Source: Candidatus Kurthia intestinigallinarum
GTDB lineage: Bacteria; Bacillota; Bacilli; Bacillales_A; Planococcaceae
Assembly: GCF_003991225.1 (NCBI RefSeq)
Contig: NZ_JTFC01000007.1
Location: 1-64,000, forward strand
Direction of reading: 5' to 3'
DNA length: 64,000 nucleotides
This document shows, in pieces, positions 58,655 through 64,000 of this stretch (position 1 is the stretch's first letter; every line of letters starts with the position of its first letter). Under the pieces are notes generated by a model. The model was not told the DNA's origin and searched no databases. It worked only from the letters and a program-made list of their open reading frames with translations. The translations under genes were made by a program, and so were the position numbers.

Positions 58655-59746
58655 ATGACACAACAAGTAGATGAAACATTGCACATGCTAAAAGAGTTAA
58701 CAGATGCACGCGCCATTGCGGGAAATGAAAAAGAATCACGTGAGGTTATGGAAAAATACATTACACCTTATGCGGATGAAATCGATCATGATAATTTAGG
58801 CTCAGTTATCGCGAAGAAGGTCGGCGATGCCAATGGTCCGAAAATTATGGTGGCTGGACATTTAGATGAAGTCGGCTTTATGGTAACGCAAATTACAGAA
58901 AAAGGCTTTATTAAATTTCAAACGGTAGGCGGCTGGTGGGGTCAAGTCATGCTTGCACAACGTGTTCAAATTGTGACATCAAAAGGGGAAACAATTGTCG
59001 GTGTTATCGGTTCAAAACCACCACATATTTTACCGGCAGCACAGCGCTCAAAAACATATGAAATTAAAGACATGTTTATTGATGTAGGTGCCACATCAGA
59101 TGAAGAAGTAAAAGAATGGGGTATTCGTCCAGGGGATATGATTGCACCATACTTCGAATTTACTGTCATGAAAAATGATAAACATTTATTAGCAAAAGCA
59201 TGGGATAACCGTATTGGTTGTGCGATTGCAATTGAAGTATTAAAACGCTTAAAAGATGAACAGCATCCAAATGTAGTGTATGGCTGTGGTGTTGTACAAG
59301 AAGAAGTTGGTTTACGTGGCTCAAAAACAGCGACACATAAAATTAATCCAGATATCGGTTTTGCGGTTGATGTTGGTATTGCAGGCGATACACCGGGAAT
59401 TTCGAAATCAGAAGCAGCAAGTGAAATTGGTAAAGGACCACAAATTATCGTTTATGACGGCTCAATGGTGTCACACCGCGGTCTACGTGAATTAGTTGTA
59501 GAGACAGCGGAAGAAAATGATATTCCATACCAATACGAGGCCATTCCTGGCGGTGGTACGGATGCAGGATCAATTCATTTAACGATGAATGGTGTACCCG
59601 CATTATCAATCGGCATCGCAACACGCTATATTCACTCACATGCAGGTATTTTACATCGTGATGACTTCGATAATACGGTGGATTTAGTTGTAGCCGTTAT
59701 TAAAAAATTAGATGCAGACACAGTAAAACACATTACATTTGATTAA
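58655..59746 (+). CDS. ytoP: M42-family aminopeptidase (YtoP type)
   Basis: A 363-aa cobalt- or zinc-dependent aminopeptidase related to glutamyl aminopeptidases and once annotated as endoglucanase. Metal ligands are in [12 protein letters not shown] (HxD), [18 protein letters not shown] (Asp), [15 protein letters not shown] (catalytic EE), [13 protein letters not shown] (Asp) and THYIHSHAG-type [11 protein letters not shown] (His). ATG at 58655 follows AAGGGGA; ATG at 58628 has no SD. Monocistronic. Confidence 0.93.
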   Translation: MTQQVDETLHMLKELTDARAIAGNEKESREVMEKYITPYADEIDHDNLGSVIAKKVGDANGPKIMVAGHLDEVGFMVTQITEKGFIKFQTVGGWWGQVMLAQRVQIVTSKGETIVGVIGSKPPHILPAAQRSKTYEIKDMFIDVGATSDEEVKEWGIRPGDMIAPYFEFTVMKNDKHLLAKAWDNRIGCAIAIEVLKRLKDEQHPNVVYGCGVVQEEVGLRGSKTATHKINPDIGFAVDVGIAGDTPGISKSEAASEIGKGPQIIVYDGSMVSHRGLRELVVETAEENDIPYQYEAIPGGGTDAGSIHLTMNGVPALSIGIATRYIHSHAGILHRDDFDNTVDLVVAVIKKLDADTVKHITFD

Positions 59747-59753
59747 TTAGAAC

Positions 59754-59783
59754 AAGAGCTAGCTTCAAGCTAGTTCTTTTTTT
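59754..59783 (+). terminator. ytoP terminator
   Basis: The stem AAGAGCTAGC / GCTAGTTCTT is followed by T. Confidence 0.8.
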
Positions 59784-59793
59784 GTGGTAAAAT
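59764..59793 (+). promoter_or_regulatory. Candidate promoter of the LytTR/ABC cassette
   Basis: TTCAAG (59764-59769), an 18-bp spacer and TAAAAT (59788-59793). The -35 lies in the loop and right arm of the ytoP terminator. Confidence 0.45.
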
Positions 59794-59816
59794 ATTGAAA
59801 AAGAAAGGAGCCATCA

Positions 59817-60731
59817 ATGAATATTCCAGCAGTGATTCAACATCAAAAAATCATTTATCCAGCATTTCATTTACCACTAAAACGGGGACTTATCGGCATT
59901 CATGCGAATGTTGCCTGCAAAAAAAGCTTGTTGCAGCAATTAGCCAATAGAGAAGGCTATATTTTCACAGCGAATCAGGGAGACTATGAGCGCCTAACGG
60001 TTCGTGAGACAGTACGGTTTTTATGCCAATTGAGCACGACGAAGCAACAGGACAAAGAATGGCTAAAGCGTTATCAACTAGAAGAAATAAAACGCATGAA
60101 GGTAGGCTCACTATCAGAAAGTGAACGAGCCTTTTTAAAGTTGCTACGCATAGGCTTTGCCGAACAGCAATTAATTGTTGTAGAAGAACCTTTTTTAGAA
60201 TTAATGGATGCAGAACGACAAAAAGGACTTCAATTGTTTGAGGATTTACAACATAAAAACATAGTGATTTTATCGGCTAATTTAGAGGATTTATTGTCTT
60301 GTGACGAAATTTATCGTTTAGATGAGACAGGATTACATAGTATGGATATTTCGGATGACGCGGATGAGGTAGTTGAAGAAAATTCAAAGCCACTTGTTGT
60401 CGAGAAAATTAAGACGAAGAAAAATGATAAAGTTATTTTATTTAATCCACCTGAAATTGATTTTATTGAGAGTATTGAAGGTGTTGTACATGTCCATGTG
60501 GCGGGTGAGAGCTACATATGCCAAATGACGCTGACAGAAATGGAAGCAAAATTGCAGACCTATGGCTTTTATCGTTGTCATCGCTCGTATATTGTCAACT
60601 TGCAGAAAATACGTGAGATTATTACGTGGACAAAAAATAGCTATAGCTTACGCTTATCAACAGGGAAAGAAGCTGTTGTGCCATTATCAAGAGCAAAGCT
60701 GCAAGAGTTAAAAGAATTGCTACATATTTAA
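59817..60731 (+). CDS. LytTR DNA-binding regulator with degenerate ABC-ATPase domain
   Basis: A 304-aa protein in two parts. Residues about 1-175 follow the outline of an ABC ATPase: ERLTVRETVRFLCQL (59-73), a signature-like VGSLSESERAFLKLLR and a Walker B-like QLIVVEEPF. The key residues are changed: the P-loop reads NVACKKSLL (glycines lost, K35 kept), LSGGQ is LSESE (99-103), the Walker B Asp is E123, and the H-loop His is N155. Residues about 206-304 are a LytTR domain with FYRCHRSYIVNLQKI. No kinase or receiver domain is present. It probably regulates the adjacent ABC transporter, with the pseudo-ATPase contacting the transporter or another signal. AAAGGAG precedes ATG. Confidence 0.85.
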   Translation: MNIPAVIQHQKIIYPAFHLPLKRGLIGIHANVACKKSLLQQLANREGYIFTANQGDYERLTVRETVRFLCQLSTTKQQDKEWLKRYQLEEIKRMKVGSLSESERAFLKLLRIGFAEQQLIVVEEPFLELMDAERQKGLQLFEDLQHKNIVILSANLEDLLSCDEIYRLDETGLHSMDISDDADEVVEENSKPLVVEKIKTKKNDKVILFNPPEIDFIESIEGVVHVHVAGESYICQMTLTEMEAKLQTYGFYRCHRSYIVNLQKIREIITWTKNSYSLRLSTGKEAVVPLSRAKLQELKELLHI

Positions 60732-60764
60732 TTTCCCGGGAAACTTTTTTACGGAAAAATAAGT

Positions 60765-60794
60765 ACCATTCAGCCGGTATTTGCTACTGTTAAG
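60765..60794 (+). promoter_or_regulatory. LytTR-type direct repeat upstream of the ABC ATPase gene
   Basis: ACCATTCAG (60765-60773) and ACTGTTAAG (60786-60794) are 9-mers 21 bp apart (12-bp spacer), two helical turns. This is the layout and sequence type of LytTR-family sites such as those of AgrA (ACAGTTAAG) and ComE. Confidence 0.6.
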
Positions 60795-60864
60795 CAAAAA
60801 ACAGCAGTCAGATGGGCTTTTGTTGCGTATTGTTGAGGTACAAACGATACAAGGAGTGAGCGAC

Positions 60865-61713
60865 ATGCTAGCAGTCGATGTACAGCATATTCAAAAGCAT
60901 TTTAAGCAGCAAACCGCATTAAATGATGTAACCTTCTCGATTAAAGAACGTGAAATTTTTGGTTTTCTTGGTCCAAGTGGCGCAGGAAAAACGACGTTAA
61001 TTAAATTATTAACGGGACAACTTAGTCCAGATGCAGGGACTGGGGCGTTACTAGGACATTCGTTAAAAGATATGACGAAGCCTGCGATGCGTCAAGAAAT
61101 CGGTGTGCTATCAGATAATAGTGGTCTATATGAACGGTTGACGATTCAAGAAAATTTAGTGTTATACCGGGATTTATATAATTTGCCGAAGGAAGCGGTG
61201 GACGAGGCACTTGCTTTTGTTAATTTATCAGAGCATCGAAAAAAACGTGTCACGCACTTATCAAAAGGGATGCGTCAGCGTGTAACATTGGCCCGCACCA
61301 TTATGCATAAGCCAAAAATTCTTTTTTTAGATGAGCCGACTTCAGCATTAGATCCAGCGAATACGGCACATATTTATCGTGGATTACGTGCGTTAAATGA
61401 GCAGGGCACGACCATTTTCTTAACGACACATGATATGGCTGAAGCCGAAAATTTATGTGACCGTGTAGCCTTTTTACATGATGGTATGATTCAAGCGATT
61501 GGTACCGTAGAGGAACTAAAGGCACAGTACCGCGAGGAATTGATGATTGTTGAGTTAGAAGGTGGCGCTTCACATGAGTTAGCTTTAAATGGTGAAGAAA
61601 CAGCTACAAAGGTAAGTGAGTGGATGCGTCAGGGAATGATTCAGCGTATTTTAACGAAGGAACCGACGCTAGGTGATATTTTTATGAAAGTAACGGGGAG
61701 TGATTTAATATGA
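60865..61713 (+). CDS. ABC transporter ATP-binding protein
   Basis: A 282-aa intact nucleotide-binding subunit. Walker A is GPSGAGKTT, Q-loop region LYERLTIQENLVLYRDLY, signature LSKGMRQRVTLA, Walker B ILFLDEPTSALDP and H-loop TTHDM. The C-terminal extension (about 225-282) is typical of drug/bacteriocin exporters paired with ABC-2 permeases. ATG at 60865 follows AAGGAGTGAG; a frame from 60781 runs across the LytTR repeat. It ends 4 nt inside the permease start (ATGA). The substrate is unknown. Confidence 0.92.
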   Translation: MLAVDVQHIQKHFKQQTALNDVTFSIKEREIFGFLGPSGAGKTTLIKLLTGQLSPDAGTGALLGHSLKDMTKPAMRQEIGVLSDNSGLYERLTIQENLVLYRDLYNLPKEAVDEALAFVNLSEHRKKRVTHLSKGMRQRVTLARTIMHKPKILFLDEPTSALDPANTAHIYRGLRALNEQGTTIFLTTHDMAEAENLCDRVAFLHDGMIQAIGTVEELKAQYREELMIVELEGGASHELALNGEETATKVSEWMRQGMIQRILTKEPTLGDIFMKVTGSDLI

Positions 61714-62378
61714 ATCTATCGATAAGACGAATACAGGCTATTTTTATGAAGGATTATAAAGAGTTTACACGTAATTATGCGATTTCGATTATGTTATTGG
61801 CACCGATTATTTTTGCCGCCATGTTTGAAAAAGAATTGATTATTGTCGTATTAAACTTAACATTTGGTATGTTGACAGCGTTTGTTCAGGCAACGTTAAT
61901 TGCGGAGGAAAAAGAGCGCAATACCTTGCGTTCACTGACCTTAACTCCGGCATCGCCACTAGATATTTTAATTGGTAAAAGCAGTTTAGTATTTGTGATG
62001 ACGGCATTTATTATTGCAGTAGTTGCCTTTGTGATGGATTTTGTACCGGATGCACCGATGACAATAGCCCTTATTTTGATGACGATTTTATTTATTGCGC
62101 TTGGTACAATTTGTGGTCTGTATGCGAAATCAGTAATGGAAGCAACATTGACAGTATTACCTGTACTATTTATTTTCTCATTAGGTAGTATGCTAAGCAG
62201 CTTTGCTGACCGTTTTCCATTTTTAAAAGTAGCGGATTATTTACCGAGTGCACAGCTACTACTACTTGATTTAGGTGAAAAAGGTGCGCCAGCTGTTATT
62301 ATGAACATTTCGATTTGGACGATTATTGCCTGTATCGCCGCGTATCTATTGTATGTGAAACGCCTGAAAGATGAATAA
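61710..62378 (+). CDS. ABC-2 type transporter permease
   Basis: A 222-aa membrane subunit with six predicted helices (about 22-38, 44-62, 90-108, 118-138, 143-165 and 195-215). LIAEEKERNTLRSLTLTPASP between helices 2 and 3 is the conserved ABC-2 coupling segment (EKERGTLE.L..tP). It is short for the class, so it probably works as a dimer. It is translationally coupled to the ATPase gene. Similar small permeases export peptides or drugs; no substrate gene, immunity gene or precursor peptide is visible nearby. Confidence 0.88.
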   Translation: MNLSIRRIQAIFMKDYKEFTRNYAISIMLLAPIIFAAMFEKELIIVVLNLTFGMLTAFVQATLIAEEKERNTLRSLTLTPASPLDILIGKSSLVFVMTAFIIAVVAFVMDFVPDAPMTIALILMTILFIALGTICGLYAKSVMEATLTVLPVLFIFSLGSMLSSFADRFPFLKVADYLPSAQLLLLDLGEKGAPAVIMNISIWTIIACIAAYLLYVKRLKDE

Positions 62379-62457
62379 TATACAAAATAAAGTGTATAAA
62401 CAGTATATTTTGCATAATGAAATTTGAAATTTGAAAATAAAAAAGAAAAATAATAAG

Positions 62458-62500
62458 CGCTGTAAATATTGTTAAATCAATGTTTATAGCGTTTTTAAAA
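62458..62500 (+). terminator. Terminator of the LytTR/ABC cassette
   Basis: The stem CGCTGTAAATATTG / CAATGTTTATAGCG with a 6-nt loop is followed by five T. Confidence 0.8.
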
Positions 62501-62528
62501 TGCAAAAATTAAAATTTTTTAGAAAAAA

Positions 62529-62560
62529 CATAAAAATGCAGTTGACTTCATAAATATACA
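62529..62560 (+). promoter_or_regulatory. Tandem ARG boxes upstream of argF
   Basis: CATAAAAATGCA (62529-62540) and CATAAATATACA (62549-62560) are 20 bp apart and match at 10 of 12 positions. They resemble the ARG box half-pattern bound by ArgR/AhrC. The second lies between -35 and -10. Confidence 0.72.
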
Positions 62561-62570
62561 GTTGTATGAT
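62542..62570 (+). promoter_or_regulatory. argF promoter
   Basis: TTGACT (62542-62547), a 17-bp spacer and TATGAT (62565-62570). Confidence 0.82.
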
Positions 62571-62606
62571 AGGTACATAAAGTTAAACGTTTAGGAGCGA
62601 TGACAA

Positions 62607-63578
62607 ATGAAATTACTAGAAGAAATTGAATTACAACCCGTTCATACATTAAAGGGCAAACACTTATTGTCATTAGTTGATTACACAAGCGATGAAATCA
62701 AACAGCTTGTCGAATTAGCTATCAAAATGAAAATTGTCACAAAAGAATCAGGTTCACCTAAATTATTAGAAGGTAAAACATTAGCGATGATCTTTGAAAA
62801 GAACTCAACTCGTACACGTGTTTCTTTTGAAGTCGGTATGCACCAACTAGGTGGTAAAGGCATGTACATGAATGCCCGCGACTTACAAATCGGCCGTGGC
62901 GAAACAGTTCACGATACAGCGCTTGTACTATCAGGCTATGTAGATGGCATCATGATTCGCGCAAACGAACATACAATGGTACAAGAATTAGCACAGTATT
63001 CAAAAGTACCAGTAATCAATGGCTTAACAGATGTGTCACATCCATGCCAAGCATTAGCTGACCTTGAAACAATTGCTGAAGTAAAAGGCTCATTTGAAGG
63101 CTTAAAAGTTGCGTATATCGGTGACGGTAACAACGTAGCGCATTCATTAGTAGCTGCTTGTGCACATGTTGGTATGGATTCAGTTATTGCTGCACCAGTT
63201 GGCTATGAACCAGATCCAGCAGTAATCGCTAAAGTACAACAAATTGCCGCAAGCAATGGCTGTACCGTAACGGTGACAACAGATCCTGTTGAAGCCGTAA
63301 AAGATGCAGATGTTATTTACTCAGATGTGTGGACATCAATGGGTCAAGAAGAAGAAGCAGCGAAACGTTTAAAAGACTTCGAAGGCTATCAAATTAACGA
63401 GGAATTAGTAGCACATGCAAAACCAGGTTATATGTTCCTACACTGCTTACCAGCACATCGCGAGGAAGAAGTAACAGCTGCAGTTATTGATAACCCAGAG
63501 CATTCATACATTTTCCATCAAGCTGAAAACCGCATGCACGCTCAAAAAGCTGTACTTGTGTCACTTTTAGCAGACTAA
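62607..63578 (+). CDS. argF: Ornithine carbamoyltransferase
   Basis: A 323-aa enzyme that makes citrulline from ornithine and carbamoyl phosphate. The carbamoyl phosphate site is FEKNSTRTRVSFEVGM (STRTR). HPCQALADL, the ornithine site DVWTSMGQEEE and the catalytic loop HCLPAHREEE are all intact. TAGGAGCG precedes ATG. It stands alone rather than in an arg operon in this window. ARG boxes on its promoter suggest a biosynthetic, arginine-repressed role rather than the catabolic arcB; the upstream region does not support arc genes. Confidence 0.95.
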   Translation: MKLLEEIELQPVHTLKGKHLLSLVDYTSDEIKQLVELAIKMKIVTKESGSPKLLEGKTLAMIFEKNSTRTRVSFEVGMHQLGGKGMYMNARDLQIGRGETVHDTALVLSGYVDGIMIRANEHTMVQELAQYSKVPVINGLTDVSHPCQALADLETIAEVKGSFEGLKVAYIGDGNNVAHSLVAACAHVGMDSVIAAPVGYEPDPAVIAKVQQIAASNGCTVTVTTDPVEAVKDADVIYSDVWTSMGQEEEAAKRLKDFEGYQINEELVAHAKPGYMFLHCLPAHREEEVTAAVIDNPEHSYIFHQAENRMHAQKAVLVSLLAD

Positions 63579-63589
63579 TAAATACGAAC

Positions 63590-63728
63590 AATCATTAAAA
63601 GGCGTCAGAGAACGTCAATGATAGCTAATAGGGAGTTCACTGAGTCGTAATCCACAGAGGGGGATGAACACTCAGCCGCTATTATACCCGGACCAACTTG
63701 GCAGAGGACAAGTTGGTCTTTTTTTTAT
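63590..63728 (+). ncRNA. Structured RNA with terminator downstream of argF (unidentified)
   Basis: Nested pairings are visible: ATCATT/AATGAT (about 63592-63623), TAATAG/CTATTA (about 63628-63685) enclosing CTGAGT/ACTCAG and ATCC/GGAT. A strong terminator GACCAACTTG / CAAGTTGGTC with nine T (63691-63727) follows. It could be a 3' regulatory element of argF, an independent RNA or a leader for a gene beyond the window. It matches no riboswitch I recognise, and no promoter was identified. Confidence 0.5.
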
Positions 63729-64000
63729 TTAAGTGATGAATCGACTCGTTCAGATTCGAAGGGCAAATAAAGCTTCTGACAAGCGGTGTCTAGCCGCGTA
63801 GGAAGAAGTGATTTGACCCAAGAATCTAGTCGATGAATCCGGATAAGTTCGCTGGACGCTTATCTTCCTTGAGAAAATAAAGCAAGTGACGATCTATGTC
63901 ACGTAAAAGAGTGCGAAACAGCCCAAAGAGTTAGCGCTTGCATTCGGATAAATCTAAGTGATGAATCGAATCTAGTCGATGAATCCGGATAAGTTCGCTG
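63729..64000. repeat. Non-coding repeat region at the right edge
   Basis: This 272-bp stretch has no convincing gene. A perfect 33-bp direct repeat lies at 63822-63854 and 63968-64000 (starts GAATCTAGTCGATGAATCCG; the second copy is cut by the window edge). A 14-bp repeat AAGTGATGAATCGA lies at 63731-63744 and 63956-63969. Hairpins are GATAAG/CTTATC after the first copy, GTGAC/GTCAC, and an outer GCAAG/CTTGC. The region may be transcribed as RNA or be a dispersed repeat family. Confidence 0.6.

Noticed and set aside
63731-64000. CRISPR array at the right edge
   Set aside because: There are only two 33-bp copies 146 bp apart with structured DNA between them, not regular repeat-spacer units, and no cas genes are present.

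Overview
The window is chromosomal DNA from a low-GC Firmicute, most likely a Lysinibacillus/Solibacillus-type member of the Planococcaceae (Bacillales). The grounds are AT-rich codon use, strong GGAGG ribosome binding sites, T-box leaders, an ATT-started infC, and a gene order that follows the rpsD-ezrA-thiI, accDA-pfkA-pyk-citZ-icd-mdh-phoPR-polA-gapB-dnaBI-thrS-infC backbone of Bacillus subtilis. Several B. subtilis neighbours are missing (no ackA after ytxK, no malic enzyme before accD, no speD after gapB). The genus is inference.

Layout. 1-242 is the 3' end of an IS1182-type insertion sequence. 264-8078 holds a class A penicillin-binding protein (minus), T-box-controlled tyrS, a glutaredoxin-like protein, a rhodanese, a YIP1-like membrane protein, rpsD, a GAF/fRMsr protein and hisJ. 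8214-14194 holds ezrA, the nifZ-thiI tRNA thiolation pair and an acyl-CoA synthetase. 14311-24778 is mixed housekeeping: rarD, sppA, RDD protein, tpx, ytxK, uspA, ald, pepQ, ytkL, ytoI, nrnA. 24798-46473 is the core metabolic and replication block: dnaE, a FadR-type regulator with accD-accA, pfkA-pyk, citZ, icd, mdh, a MaoC protein, phoP-phoR, polA-mutM-coaE, gapB, nrdR. 46504-54087 holds dnaB-dnaI, T-box thrS, a LysM glucosaminidase and infC-rpmI-rplT behind an L20-type leader. 54184-59746 holds divergent nsrR/hmp, a GH25 lysozyme, dut and an M42 peptidase. 59817-62378 is a three-gene LytTR/ABC cassette. 62607-63578 is argF, followed by non-coding structured and repeated DNA to the window end.

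Regulation readable in the sequence: two T-boxes with specifiers TAC (Tyr) and ACC (Thr); a FadR-family palindrome on the promoter of the regulator-accDA operon; a four-repeat Pho box just after phoR, driving an apparently non-coding transcript; a CcpN-like box on the gapB -10; two NsrR dyads 31 bp apart before hmp; a WalR box before the lysozyme; tandem ARG boxes before argF; and a LytTR-type direct repeat inside the ABC cassette.

Best candidates for something undescribed: (1) the LytTR protein whose N-terminal domain is a degenerate ABC ATPase, encoded beside an intact ABC ATPase and ABC-2 permease with a LytTR-like site between them; (2) the Pho-boxed roughly 200-nt RNA between phoR and polA, with C-rich loops and two mutually exclusive stems; (3) the structured RNA and 33-bp repeats after argF. 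No CRISPR array, rRNA, recognisable tRNA or prophage was seen.
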